DNA of 64,000 bases. Origin: Tritrichomonas musculus. Its lineage: Eukaryota; Parabasalia; Tritrichomonadida; Tritrichomonadidae. Shown here one piece after another: positions 49,113-60,525 of the stretch (the stretch's first letter is position 1; each line of letters begins with the position of its first letter). The stretch covers positions 5,146,001 through 5,210,000 of the forward strand of contig JAPFFF010000008.1 in the NCBI GenBank assembly GCA_039105265.1. Reading direction: 5' to 3'. The notes beneath the pieces are model-generated. The model made no database searches. It was not told the DNA's origin and saw only the letters and a program-made list of their open reading frames with translations. A program made the translations under genes and the position numbers.

Positions 49113-50422
49113 TAAATCATCAGAAACTAAATAATTAATTAGGTTCGTTTTTTTAATAAAATCGGATAGTGTCGTTTAAACTAATTATATTTATACCATC
49201 TCTAATTTTTTTTTTATTATTTTTGTTTTGTTTTTTTAATTGAATGATATAAATTTTTTATTTCAATGATCTTTATGAATTAAAAAAAACATTTCAATTG
49301 ACCTATTGTATCTAATTCAAAATATTACCAAATTAAAAGATTAAGCAATAGTTCATTCAATAATTTATATTTTCTGTTGAATTCCTATTCAATTAAAATG
49401 ATGTTAAAACTTATGTTTATTTCCAATCATATCATTTATTTATTAATGAAAATGGTCATTAATAAAGTAAAAATATTTTTCAAAAAAAAAAACTTTATTT
49501 GAAAAAGTTTTTCGTGGGATGTAATTATTGCATTCCCTCTATTCTTGAAATAATAAAATCATGAATATAAGACTGATTCATAGAATACTCAAATAATCGA
49601 TAAATGATGATAAATTTTGAACAATTGAATTTTGTACTAATCATCGTTTCTTTTTCAATTAAAAAATGATTTCAATGAGTATTGAAATTTTCAAATAAAC
49701 TATAGGTTCTCAAATCTTCAGAAACAAAAAACTACATAAAACACGTTTTTTTTTTTTAATTTTTTTGAAAAAGGTTTTCTCACTATTTTTGAACGATTTC
49801 TAACTCAACATCTAGTATGCATATTTAAAATATTTTGATATCAAAATGTTAATTATGCTTAAAAGAATGTATAAATGATACGCAAATACATTTTTTTGCG
49901 TCTTTTATATATTTTGAATATTATCAGCAAATTCGTCAGAAATCTATATTTTCTTTTTATATTAGAGAATTATAAAGCATATTTAATGATATATTAAGAT
50001 GGTGATGGAAAATATCAATTTTATTCAAATAAAAAAATTAATTTTTTAAAAAAAATTCGCACGTTAAAAGGACATTTTCTAATAAATATGCATTTTTGAA
50101 ATAAATCTCTTACAATTTGTCATTATTTCAAAGTATTTCAATTATGATATTATTATTATAATAAATTGCTAGACAAAAGGTAAAAATAATAATGAAATTT
50201 ATTGGCAACAAGAATCATGAAGACAATGGCATTTAATTTCTAATTTAATGTCAAGATTAATCGAATGAAAATTATTTGACTTTTTCTATCTTTTTTATGA
50301 GAACAGTTTTATTGATCTTAAACTTTCACTATTCCTAAAAATAACAACTATTTTTCATAATACGTTAGCATGAAGATAAAAATGTTTTCATTATTATTCT
50401 GATTGAATCTTTATTCTTTGGG

Positions 50423-50454
<32 letters not shown>

Positions 50455-51117
50455 TGATATTTCTTTTTAATGTTTGGCTAAAAAGGAATGATATATATTA
50501 ATTTTCATTTATTAAATATGTTAATCAAATAAGTTGCGTTTGTTCCACTTTTTGAATTTGAAAAGTCCACAGATCTTAGACTACTAACAAATCTTAATTA
50601 ATTATTTTGAAAAAATTTCTACTATCAAAAATATAATTAAAATTTATATTATTTATCATTATTGAATGATAGTTTCTGTAGTATAAAAGATAGAGCATAG
50701 GATGTTTTTAGTATGATTTCAATTCCCATCAAAAGTATTTCAAATGAGTCGTTTTAAAATATATTTTTATTTTCGAAATAGAAATAGTTTTAATATCTAA
50801 TATTTTCCATAATGGAAGAATTCCATTATAAATCTTTTAAGATTATTAAATTTTGGAGAATGATTAATATGATGAATCTCAGATCTTATTTTTTCTTAAC
50901 TATTTATATATAAAAACTTTTATTCATTATATAATAATATATTATTTAAATTAAAAAAAAAGCAAGATAAATACTCATATTGAAGAAAATTTCAATATGA
51001 TATCATTGATATTTAGAAGTGCGGGAACTATAAAAAGTCTCCAATATCCTTTATTTTTTAATATTATATTATTTACTCTATATAGAATATAAAAAACATA
51101 AAATAAAAATTATTTAT
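49113..51117. other. 2-kb gene-free AT-rich region
   Basis: Contains an A-run at about 50428-50454 and many short AT words; no coding or RNA feature is supported. Confidence 0.65.
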
Positions 51118-51121
51118 TCGA

Positions 51122-52033
51122 CAGGTGTAGTTTTATAAACATTTTAGTTTTTAATTGTAAACTATTGAATATGGAATTAATAAAGATAATATATTTGGAT
51201 CAAATAGATAACTGTAACTGACTTTTTAACATAAATGCAAGTTATTTTAAATCTAATATCAGTGTATTAAATGTTCTTTATATTATTTTACATTATTTAA
51301 GATATAATTATTATCTCGTTGATCAAATAGGAATAAGAAAAAAGAATGAAAATGAATATAAATACAGATTATTTTATGTAAATATAAAGTTTATTTGGGT
51401 AATATATCAAATAATCAAAAAAAATCTTTAATTAATATTGAGAAATATACTTTCTTTTAGAAAAAAAAGTGATTAACTTATGGAAAATACTTTACTTAAG
51501 TAGATTATAATTTTTTTCAATATATTTTGATGAAAACTTCTTTAATGGAAAAATCATATTAAATTTTCTTTTCATATTTATAGAATATACTTGAATAAGT
51601 ATTTAGGAAGTGTTATATATCTTTTATTTCTTGAAATTTCGCATAAATTACTTTAAAATAAATAAAATAAAGAAACAAAACATAAATAAAATTGAATTAC
51701 CTAAAAAGTTGATACTTCTTAAAAAGTCAATCGAAAATTATCAAAAAGTGAACCGAAAATTAACAAAAAGTGAACCGAAAATAAACAAAAAATAAATCAT
51801 AAATTATCAAAAAGTCGATCGAAAGTTTACAAAAAGTGAACCGAAAATTATCAAAAAGTGAACCGAAAATTAACAAAAAGTGAACCGAAATTTAACAAAA
51901 AATAAACAAAAAGTTATCAAAAAGTCATTCGAAGATTATCAAAAAGTGAACCGAAAATTATCAAAAATTTAAAAATAACGTTTTCCCCAGAAAAAAAATA
52001 AGTTTTATAAAAGTTAAAATAGAGCTACGCCTG
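51122..52033. mobile_element. Possible non-autonomous inverted-repeat element (MITE-like)
   Basis: CAGGTGTAG at the left end and CTACGCCTG at the right end form inverted termini with one mismatch. TCGA stands just outside both ends (51118-51121, 52034-52037), either a 4-bp target duplication or part of the inverted repeat, since TCGA is self-complementary. Inner similarity (TTTTATAAAC versus TTTTATAAAAC) lengthens the match with a gap. It carries the 22-bp minisatellite and no gene. Chance is not excluded. Confidence 0.3.
51721..51962. repeat. 22-bp minisatellite, 11 units
   Basis: Eleven 22-bp units of the AAAAAGTGAACCGAAAATTA type. Three subtypes occur in an ordered pattern: A (GTCAATCG), B (GTGAACCG) and C (ATAAA-). 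The array reads A B B C A B B B C A B, a higher-order period of four to five units. It is not in a credible coding frame. Confidence 0.93.
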
Positions 52034-52648
52034 TCGAGTGATATTTTTTTATATTTTAATATGATATAATATATTTATATATATAAATATATAATAATAG
52101 TTATCCCCTTGAAATTCAATCTATCCCTCAAAATAAGCTCAAATAAAACAAATATTTTATAAAATGCAAATATTATTATTTAAAAAAGTTATTTTTCTTT
52201 ATAACCAACATATATTATATATTATATTAAATAAATCATATAAATATAAAAATAATATTAATTTGTATATCAGATATCGAGATAACACAACAAATTTCTG
52301 TTTTTTTAAATAATCAGTATTTTGATGAATAATTAATCAATTTCATTTTATACCAATAAATGGAATATTAAAAAGTTTATTAATATTAAAATGAAAATAA
52401 TATTAAAGTATTCTTGATAAGATACAAAGATAATGAACATACTAAATTATACAAAAATACGTTATTTAAGTTCTCGCACTTCTTGATATTTTTTTTTTTT
52501 TCATGATTGAACTCATCGATAATAAAGAAAGGTTTTAAATTAAAGATGATTAATCTTAGAATTATTCGAAGATCAAAGTAATTCCAAAAATCATTAAAAA
52601 CAATTTAATATTTAATATTTCAACAAATTAAAAAAAAAAAAATTAAAA
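52034..52648. other. AT-rich gap downstream of the flippase gene
   Basis: About 615 bp, with a TATA-rich tract near 52060-52105. Nothing else seen. Confidence 0.65.
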
Positions 52649-55600
52649 TCAATGATTTTCTTTCATGATCACCAGATCAGTAAAAGACTTCTTTTTTTTC
52701 AATGAAAGAATGACTTCTTTCACCAAGTCAACGATAATGCAAGAGCCAACGATGAGTGGTATTGTGAACCACATCAAAGATGCCTGTGCCGACCTGCTGA
52801 GTATTGAATCGTACTCGCTTTCGACGAAAGAGTAAAAATATTGAATTGCGAAATTTGAAAGGAAACAAACAAAATTCAAAACCGCCTGAAAAACGGTTAT
52901 TGTATGAAACACGTGAAACATTTCATATGTGAAAACAGACATCAATGACCAACCGACAATTTGCGTGAACAATGAATGATTAAAAGTGACAATTCCATCA
53001 TTCAAGACACACAAATTGAGTGCGAAATAAGGAACGAAGAAAAGCAAAGACGAATGCAAAAAACTAATGAAATAAAACCAAAAGACGTTAAGAAAACTAA
53101 AACCGCCATTTTTCTGAAAATCACGATAAACGAAAGGATACTTCAAACAAAGCCTACTGTCAACATCCTCCTCAATCACACAAGCCGCGAAATGTTGCGG
53201 AATTGTCAAGACAACGTTATACAAGGCAAAAAAACCTGAATCAAAAATCGATGTCGCAGAGAAACCGTTAAAAAAACCGTAAAACATCTGCGGCATCCCC
53301 AATAAAAGATTTTTATAAAAGGTTACTAAAATTAGCAACGATGTGCGAATGCAATTGTATCGGCCATGAATTAGTAAGAGATTTGAAAGCTTTGAAAAAG
53401 TGGGAATTGAAAAGTCAGACGAGAGAACAGCAGCTGATCCTTCTCGACCTTCAACAGCAACGCCAACGTCAGACACGCGGATCATGTCAACGTCATTCAC
53501 ACCGTCACCAATGGCGAGAACAATGGGATGCGATTCGAAGTCTTTTTTGGAGCATGAATAAAAATCTGATATTGAATTTTGCCAGTTTTTGAGAGGCGTA
53601 TCGTCTTCGATAGGAATTGAATTCAAATTTGATAATGTGCAATTTGAACTCTTAATCCGCTCTATCGTCTTAACGTTCTCCTTGAAAAGACGTAGAACAT
53701 TGCCTTTCTGAAGAGGCTCGCAGCGCGCAATGATCACTGAACGACAGCGGTTAGCTAGGCCAAACAAACAGAGATCATTCAAAACTGTATCGGCGTCATC
53801 AACACAGAGGACGGAGTTCTCAACGTCAACAGCCATGCCATTTTCATTTTCACCATTGGTATTCAATATTTCACCATCAATCAAAATTTCAATATGATTC
53901 AAAATATCAGATTTCAAAAAGTTCGAGTTATCATTGTCATTTGGCCTGTCTTGGTCAATGTTTTGACTGCTCACTTTGACGGTTATGATCGAATTGAATG
54001 GCGAAATAAGACCACAGTTACGCCCAACATCAATGGCTGTGTCTAAACGGTCGCCAGTCAACATCCACACGTGAATGTTCGCTTGACGAATCTGCTCGAG
54101 TGTGACGTCAATCTGGTCCTGCAGTTCGTCCTCAACTCCGCTGAATGCGTAAATGGTCAGATCACTTTCAATTGAGTTGGCGAGGTCTTCAAGTGACTCT
54201 TCGGAAGAGACCGTTAAGGATGACCTCACTTGGTATTTATTGAGAAGTGAAGTGACCTCTTTTTCATTCAATTCTTTGTACGCAAAACAGAGAGTTCGAA
54301 GGCCCCTTCTGCCAAGCTCTTCTAACCGCTCCTCGTAAAAAGTGCCATAGTTCTTGCACCGAGGAATCATGACAGAATCAGCGCCTTTGACAAGAAGCTT
54401 CCATCGCCCGTCAATCTTGCAGAGAGCGGACGATCGTTTCCGATTCGAATTGAACTCAAATTTCAATGGACGCTCAACCTCATGAAGAATGTCTCTCACT
54501 TTAATAAGGACGCTATTTTGGCCAGATGATGTGCTGCTCTCAATTAACTCAAATTGGCACTTTTTGGCAAATTCTAAAAGAGCTAGTTCATCGGGTGAAT
54601 TTGACACGTATTGATGATCAATAACTTCAACCGAATTGCACAATATGATCGTCATCAAAAAGTGCCAAATGTCAGAATCATCCATTGAATGGGCATTGAA
54701 AAAGTCGAGATCAACTTCTTCACAATTTTCTAATGTTCTCAAATTTTCAGAAGTATCATCAGCTTTTTCAATAGTCAATTCAAATTTTGAAAAGATGGCA
54801 GATCTAAAGGTCATCAAGTTCTTGGTCAGGGTGCCTGTCTTGTCAGTGAAAATGTGGGTGATTCGGCCAATCGATGAGACAAGGTCCGAATTTCTGCATT
54901 TCGACTTTTTCAGAAGTGTATCGTTTGAAGTTTTTGAATGAGTATTCAATTTTTGATTGTTTGAGTATGTGTAGTCAAAATCCGGTTTTTGGTCACTTTT
55001 TTCATTTTTAATTTCAATGGTCATTTGGTCGTCCATTGAAATATTGAAAGATAAAAGAAAACGGACAACATCGAGAGAGGAATAAACAGCAAGTGGAATG
55101 ATCATTTGAAGGTCAATTATCCATGAAAAAAATTGAAGGAACCAATGTTGATTATCATCAAGAGCTGATTTCAAATATCCGTTAACTGGCCCGTTTTTCG
55201 GGTTCAATTGGTGGTCTTTCCAAACTTTTCCGCATAACGTCATGATGAAACATATGATAAACATTGCGATGAGTAAGATGAAAGCCATTTTTGACATTAT
55301 TTGGTCTAATTCTGTAAACTTAAAGCGAGGTTTCATAGAATTCATGATTAATTTTGTATCATCTCCTGTATAAACAACAATCGCTAAAAATGATTTCTTA
55401 TCTCGACTTATGCATCCGCGCGGTACAAAGTTTGAAAGAGAGATGGGTATAGTTTCGTTGTTTTCACATATTATTTTGCCTGAAAATGTCTTTAAATTTG
55501 ATGTCGGTGGTGAAACCTGAATTACAAAATGATCATCCTTTGTAAGATTTCTTGTTTCCATTGATTTTGAGTTTTGTTGGTTGTCATTATTGAATAATGT

Positions 55601-56233
55601 ATTATTAACTGAATTATTCAAGTCTTTTTTAAAAACTGGATATCGAAATTTTAAAAATGTTTCCCCATCAAGTGCTGATGTTTCTATACGACATTTATTA
55701 TCGTTTGAAACTGTTTCTATTACCAAACAATCTGCTGGTGCTTCACTGTTTGGGTCAATTCGAATAACATCAGAAACATTTAAATCAGACCACTTTTTGT
55801 ATGAAAATTGATCGTTATCATTTGTTAGTAAGTGTATATTTGTATCATTACTCGATGGATTATATTCGTTTCGATTAGCTTGATGATTGTAAATGGGTAC
55901 CAATCGATCATTCACTTCTTTGTCTGTTTTGTGTCTTAAAATATCTTCATAAGCATTTTTAACGGCTGTGATTGAAAGCATAAAGGTTAATTGAACAAAT
56001 CCTGCAAGTTGGTTCAATGGAGAAATTGCTGGTATTGCTTGTATTATTGCAAGAAAAAGAAAAAAAATGTTTGCAAATCGATGAAATTGTTCGAAAAGAT
56101 TTAAAAAAATAAAATTATACCAAGTATAATGACTTGTTTTAATGATGTTCGGTGAGAATTTTTCTTGGCATTCGGGATAATTAATGACTCTTGGTGAGGG
56201 AGATGTTTGTTCTGCAGTCAATTTCCGATACAT
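52649..56233 (-). CDS. P4-type phospholipid-flippase ATPase (1194 aa)
   Basis: P4 ATPases move aminophospholipids to the cytosolic leaflet. The N-terminus has the family start (RFANIFFLFLAIIQAIPAIS), the actuator motif DGET at 189-192, the phosphorylation motif DKTGT with Asp464, the nucleotide-domain SPDE and KGADSVMIP segments, and the hinge GDGVNDVDMI followed by SDFSIPTFSKLSNLLLIHGRY. About ten membrane helices fit, two at the start, two before DKTGT and six at the end. Departures from the family: LNLDGETNLK is here SALDGETFLK, and the TM4 PISL motif is PLAV. These may alter lipid choice. The partner CDC50 protein is not in this window. The 3' two-thirds of the gene is more GC-rich than the 5' end. 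Confidence 0.95.
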   Translation of the reverse strand: MYRKLTAEQTSPSPRVINYPECQEKFSPNIIKTSHYTWYNFIFLNLFEQFHRFANIFFLFLAIIQAIPAISPLNQLAGFVQLTFMLSITAVKNAYEDILRHKTDKEVNDRLVPIYNHQANRNEYNPSSNDTNIHLLTNDNDQFSYKKWSDLNVSDVIRIDPNSEAPADCLVIETVSNDNKCRIETSALDGETFLKFRYPVFKKDLNNSVNNTLFNNDNQQNSKSMETRNLTKDDHFVIQVSPPTSNLKTFSGKIICENNETIPISLSNFVPRGCISRDKKSFLAIVVYTGDDTKLIMNSMKPRFKFTELDQIMSKMAFILLIAMFIICFIMTLCGKVWKDHQLNPKNGPVNGYLKSALDDNQHWFLQFFSWIIDLQMIIPLAVYSSLDVVRFLLSFNISMDDQMTIEIKNEKSDQKPDFDYTYSNNQKLNTHSKTSNDTLLKKSKCRNSDLVSSIGRITHIFTDKTGTLTKNLMTFRSAIFSKFELTIEKADDTSENLRTLENCEEVDLDFFNAHSMDDSDIWHFLMTIILCNSVEVIDHQYVSNSPDELALLEFAKKCQFELIESSTSSGQNSVLIKVRDILHEVERPLKFEFNSNRKRSSALCKIDGRWKLLVKGADSVMIPRCKNYGTFYEERLEELGRRGLRTLCFAYKELNEKEVTSLLNKYQVRSSLTVSSEESLEDLANSIESDLTIYAFSGVEDELQDQIDVTLEQIRQANIHVWMLTGDRLDTAIDVGRNCGLISPFNSIITVKVSSQNIDQDRPNDNDNSNFLKSDILNHIEILIDGEILNTNGENENGMAVDVENSVLCVDDADTVLNDLCLFGLANRCRSVIIARCEPLQKGNVLRLFKENVKTIERIKSSNCTLSNLNSIPIEDDTPLKNWQNSISDFYSCSKKDFESHPIVLAIGDGVNDVDMIRVSDVGVAVEGREGSAAVLSSDFSIPTFSKLSNLLLIHGRYNCIRTSLLILVTFYKNLLLGMPQMFYGFFNGFSATSIFDSGFFALYNVVLTIPQHFAACVIEEDVDSRLCLKYPFVYRDFQKNGGFSFLNVFWFYFISFLHSSLLFFVPYFALNLCVLNDGIVTFNHSLFTQIVGWSLMSVFTYEMFHVFHTITVFQAVLNFVCFLSNFAIQYFYSFVESEYDSILSRSAQASLMWFTIPLIVGSCIIVDLVKEVILSLKKKKSFTDLVIMKENH

Positions 56234-56619
56234 ATTTTTGAATTAAAAATGATCGTGTATTCATTAAAAAAGTTTTCAATATTTTTAAATCGTTGAAAGG
56301 CTCCTTTTTATTTCATTTATTGATAAGAATTTTTATTATACTTCATTATTTGGCATTGTGATGATAACAATATGTAGTAAATATTGATAAAGTATATCAG
56401 GTGTTAGGTATTGAATATAAATTGACAAAAAAAGATTTAACAAAATAAGGTCAACTGTTAAACCTATAAAGAGCAGAAACGCATTGGTATTAAAATGATA
56501 TTAAAATTAGTATTGAATTCAATTGCAAATGAAAACATATTTAAAAAAAAAAAAAGAAAGAAAGAATTACAAATTTAAAATCTATTTAGATTACGAATAT
56601 TTAGGAACAAAAAAAAAAA
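56234..56619. other. Gap between flippase and Pmp-like gene
   Basis: About 385 bp. An Inr-like TCATT on the minus strand (56248-56252) serves the flippase, with a 17-nt 5' UTR. A-runs are present near 56541 and 56611; nothing else seen. Confidence 0.6.
56248..56252 (-). promoter_or_regulatory. Inr-like TCATT upstream of the P4 ATPase
   Basis: TCATT on the minus strand with +1 at 56250 gives a 17-nt 5' UTR. Confidence 0.45.
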
Positions 56620-58401
56620 TTAATGTGCTTGATTTAACGTTTCATCAAAGAAACATAATTCTGTTTTAGAATCTTCATCAGAAGGTTGAAAAGCCGTTTT
56701 TTCACAACATTTACAGCAAGCGCAACATGGAACTTTTCTTACACAGCAGAAAAGAATAATTAAAATTATGGCTACAATCAAAACGATGCCTGCAACAGTA
56801 CACCCAACAATTAGTCCAACATCAGGATTACTTGACACATGTCTATTGTTAATATTTGGATTAAATATATCGGTAAAAGCTGTAGTTTCACTAAAAAGAA
56901 AAGAAATATTTATAAAACTAAAATCACCTTGAGTCGGAGCTGGTGATTGTGAAGCTGAAGGAGATTGAGAAGGAGTTGCAAGAGGGCTCTCTGTTGGTGT
57001 TGGTAATGGAGACTCGGTTGGCGATTCAGATGGTGATTCTGTAGGTGATTCAGAAACAGAAGGTGTTGGTGAATCTGATGGAGATTGTGTGGGAGTTTCT
57101 GTCACTGATGGCATTGGGGAGTCAGAAGGTGTAGGTTCAGGCGATTCTGTTGCTGTTGGTGTTGGAGTTTCTGTAATTGATGGGGTTGGTGATTCAGAAG
57201 CAGTTGCTGTTGGTGTTATGATATTCATTCCTTCTGTTTCAGTATGAGTAACTGAAATCGAGGTAGATATTACTCCATCAGTATGTATGTAATTAGAACC
57301 TGGAAAATAAAAATTATCAATTACTACATTAAGATCATTATTCTCTGCTTCATTTTTCAAATATATTGCAGTTGCATTCAGAATATTCTGAAAACCAAGC
57401 CCATCAAATATTAAAGTATGCGAAAGTCCATCGTTCTGACTAACCTCAATTATTTGATATTCAAAATTATTAATCATAGGATATTCTATATTTTGAAATT
57501 GCAAAGAGCTAACTTTACCATCACAATTAGAAAAAGATAAAACATTCATTAAAAATTTAGAGCTTTTCACGTCTTCAAATAGAATATTGGCAAATTGAGC
57601 CACAAAGCAGCTTTGTATGTCAACAATGTTACGTGGATAATCAAAATAACTATTCGGTGGAAGGTTGATGCATCGAGAAATATTTATATTTCTACAATAA
57701 ATTTGGGTGTTGTTAATGGAACGTTCTGATCTTATAGTGAAAGCTGCTCCTCTAAAAGAGTTGCATTCTTGAAAAAGTAAATTTTTCAATTCAACTGTAA
57801 AAGGCTGATTGCCTGATGTGCTGATATAAAGAGCTCCACCAATTTTATTTGAAATTGCTAAATCAGCAGATCTGCAATCAATGAATTGAGATTCAGTGAT
57901 AATAATTACTCCACTATAAATGGTGCTAAAATGAAGTGCAGCACTTATCTCACTATCATATAAATTTCCTGTTATGCCTTGAAATAAGCAATATGAAATA
58001 CTGATATTGGGCGAATTATTATTGCTAAAAGATTGCATAAGAGTAAATAATTCTGCTTTTGAACTATCACTAAAGTGATTATTGGTAATCTGCTGATAAT
58101 CATTATTATGATAAATAACTGACGATAAATAATGTGAAAACTGAGAATTTGTTATTGATAAATCAAATTTCGTAAAATGTTTTGTAATTAAAAAAGAATT
58201 AAAACTTTTCATCGCGCGTAAATTATGAAATTCGAATTTGGGATGATAGCAGCTTGGTGAAATTGTGAAATAACTAGGAAATTTAATTGCCATTTTTTCA
58301 AAATTGACACTAACATTTGAAGAATGAAGAGATATCATTTGGAAAATGGAATTATCAAGTTTTGATAAAGCATGAGCGCCAAATAAAATGAATAAAATCA
58401 T
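56620..58401 (-). CDS. Pmp-like (beta-helix) single-pass surface protein (593 aa)
   Basis: A short signal peptide (MILFILFGAHALS) is followed by an ectodomain of about 380 residues with the strand-turn pattern of a right-handed beta-helix (SISYCLFQGITG, ITESQFIDCRSADLAI, GGALYISTSG, LLFQECNSFRGAAFTI). GGALY and FxDC-type repeats resemble the polymorphic-membrane-protein motifs found in trichomonad surface proteins. A Pro/Ser/Thr/Glu stalk (about 393-480, TPTPTATESPEPTPSDSP-type) leads to one membrane helix (about 525-552) and a 40-residue tail. The tail begins with a dense Cys cluster (CCVRKVPCCACCKCC), a probable palmitoylation site, and ends in an acidic segment. No NPxY motif is present, unlike the 1053-aa protein. 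Confidence 0.85.
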   Translation of the reverse strand: MILFILFGAHALSKLDNSIFQMISLHSSNVSVNFEKMAIKFPSYFTISPSCYHPKFEFHNLRAMKSFNSFLITKHFTKFDLSITNSQFSHYLSSVIYHNNDYQQITNNHFSDSSKAELFTLMQSFSNNNSPNISISYCLFQGITGNLYDSEISAALHFSTIYSGVIIITESQFIDCRSADLAISNKIGGALYISTSGNQPFTVELKNLLFQECNSFRGAAFTIRSERSINNTQIYCRNINISRCINLPPNSYFDYPRNIVDIQSCFVAQFANILFEDVKSSKFLMNVLSFSNCDGKVSSLQFQNIEYPMINNFEYQIIEVSQNDGLSHTLIFDGLGFQNILNATAIYLKNEAENNDLNVVIDNFYFPGSNYIHTDGVISTSISVTHTETEGMNIITPTATASESPTPSITETPTPTATESPEPTPSDSPMPSVTETPTQSPSDSPTPSVSESPTESPSESPTESPLPTPTESPLATPSQSPSASQSPAPTQGDFSFINISFLFSETTAFTDIFNPNINNRHVSSNPDVGLIVGCTVAGIVLIVAIILIILFCCVRKVPCCACCKCCEKTAFQPSDEDSKTELCFFDETLNQAH

Positions 58402-58899
58402 TAATATTTCGCAAACGTTTTGTATGTCAGTTTAACTTTTATCCTAAATGAAAATTTTATTTGAATTCAATTTTATTAAAAAAAAACGTTTTTTTCTGTT
58501 TTGACAAATTCTACTTAATATGTGATTTGGAGTGAGGAAATTTATGAATTTAAAATATATAGGGATGTCCATAGATAAAGTTTGTGTTTTCTCCATTCAA
58601 ATGGTTTAGAGAAAATATTAAAACAGAATTCAAAGTCACATTAATGATAGAAAGAGTTTTTGAATTGAAAGTGTACTATCAAACATGTGTCTTTATTAAT
58701 GGATATGTGTTTTGAGGTACACATGCATTTTATTACAGCCATCTTCACCAAGTTGTTTCCTAAAAACAGTATTTTATTTGCAACAATGCTTAATATCTTC
58801 ATGAACTCATCACAATCCTTTTCACCAACTCACTTTGAAATATTTCTTTTATTTTCTTTTGTTTTACATGATGAATAACCTTTGGGTAAACAAAAATTA
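58402..58899. other. Intergenic region, possibly edge of the element graveyard
   Basis: About 500 bp with only short, uninformative open stretches on both strands. It may belong to the relic to its right. Confidence 0.5.
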
Positions 58900-60497
58900 T
58901 GTTTCATATCTTATTTCTTATTATTCTCACATTTGTTGAGCCACTATTTGAATGTTGCTTAAATGTATTTATTTTTGTTGTTGTTGTTGATTTCATAATC
59001 GTTTCTTGATTTAAAATCTTTATAAGCAATTTATATGTTAAAGCATTCTTTAACAATGAAATATTACTAGCAAAATCAATTTTGTTTTCTGGGTTCATTT
59101 GAAATATGTTATCAATTGTTTTTAATCATCATTTCAGCATCATTGTCATTATATGATAATGAATAATATCAGTTTGTTTTGAATCTCTTTGAATATATCA
59201 AATATACTTCATGATCATATTTTGTTAAATATCTCTTTTGAATGAGATAGCTATAAGAGACTTCATATTTGAATGGTCCATTTTTTTATAGAATTTCATT
59301 CTAAATCTTACTATTGGCTTCCTCATAAGGAGCACTCATCAATTTGGAATTGAATTTGGTGTTTTTCCTTATGAGGCAATCAAAAGCTCTTTTGATAGAG
59401 CTCCATCAGCAACGAATGCTTGAGCATTAACAAATCTCAAACGTATTGGATACTTTGATTATTTCAAAATAAATATTTTTAGTGAAGATGCTATATCAAT
59501 CAAACGAAAATTAATTGTCAGGTTTTCTTTAATCAATTGTTCTCTGAATATGTTTGAATCAAAAACAGAAGAGTTGAAACCAAAACAGTTATAGTTTCCT
59601 AATGATTTTTTTTAATTCTTCTTCTGATTTACATTTAATGAAGGTCTTTAAATGATCCAGCTCTTCAATGCATGCATCTCAACTAACAGTTAATAACCAG
59701 TCAATTTTGCCAAAAAATTATTTGTTGGTATTTCAAAGTTCTTTATAATCAACTCTTTATCAAGCTTCATTCATGATGAAGCATTTAAAGAAATCAATTG
59801 GTAAATGATAACTGACTTATTGCTAACTTACTTTGTTGAATTTACCATTTAACTTCACACATTTCTTTGCATGTTTATTGAATAATGAGTTCATGTATAT
59901 TGTATGAATCACCGTGGGTTCTTATATGAATATTAGTCAATGTTTTAGCATTTATGATATAAATTATATGAGTTTTCTTATCTTTGAAATAAAAAAAAGT
60001 GGGAAATATAAAGTTTTCATCATAAATTTTGTCACTTTGGTCTTGAATATCATAAATTATTTTGGTTTTGTCATATTCATAGAGGTCAGCATTTGCGTTA
60101 TGTTTTTTTGCCAATTCTTTCATTTTTTCAGTAGTGATACCAATTAATGATTGATTTTATTGATTTGCTTCTTTTGGTGTTTTTGCCAAATAAGATATTC
60201 GGTGTTCTTCCAATAATCATTTTTTTGCAGCTTTTTTTTCTATAACTGTAATATTCTATTTGGTTTTCTTTAGATCTTTGTAAAACAGGCATAATACAAC
60301 ATGTATCGAATCGATATCAACACAAAACATCATCAACGTTATCAATAATGATATATTTATTTGTTCAAAACAATTTGGAAACTTCATCAATCTTTCCTGT
60401 TATCTTAACGACGCGTGAAACTGTAAATGAAACAGACCATCAGTAGTAATGTTAAGGTGACAATCACATAACGATAACCTAAAATAATGGCTAAATA
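58900..60497 (-). mobile_element. Fossil Polinton/Maverick-like relic (DNA polymerase B part)
   Basis: Short minus-strand stretches, best between about 59300 and 59660, resemble the exonuclease part of a protein-primed family B DNA polymerase, with an ExoII-like GFNSSVFD signature. A further uninterrupted minus-strand piece lies at 59875-60123. Protein-primed polB of this kind is the hallmark of Polintons/Mavericks, which are abundant in trichomonads. The copy is thoroughly broken, with well over ten breaks, and no terminal repeats were found, so its ends are uncertain. It looks old. The mariner at its right edge entered later. Confidence 0.42.
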
Positions 60498-60525
60498 CAG
60501 GGTGTTTCAAAAGTTTCCGGACTCG
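60498..60525. repeat. mariner left terminal inverted repeat
   Basis: 28 bp, starting CAGGGTG. It differs from the right copy at position 22 (G versus A). Confidence 0.95.

Noticed and set aside
59335-59420. Plus-strand GVFPYEA that looks like part of a polymerase
   Set aside because: The stronger polymerase-like signals nearby are on the minus strand, so this is probably a chance reading of the opposite strand.
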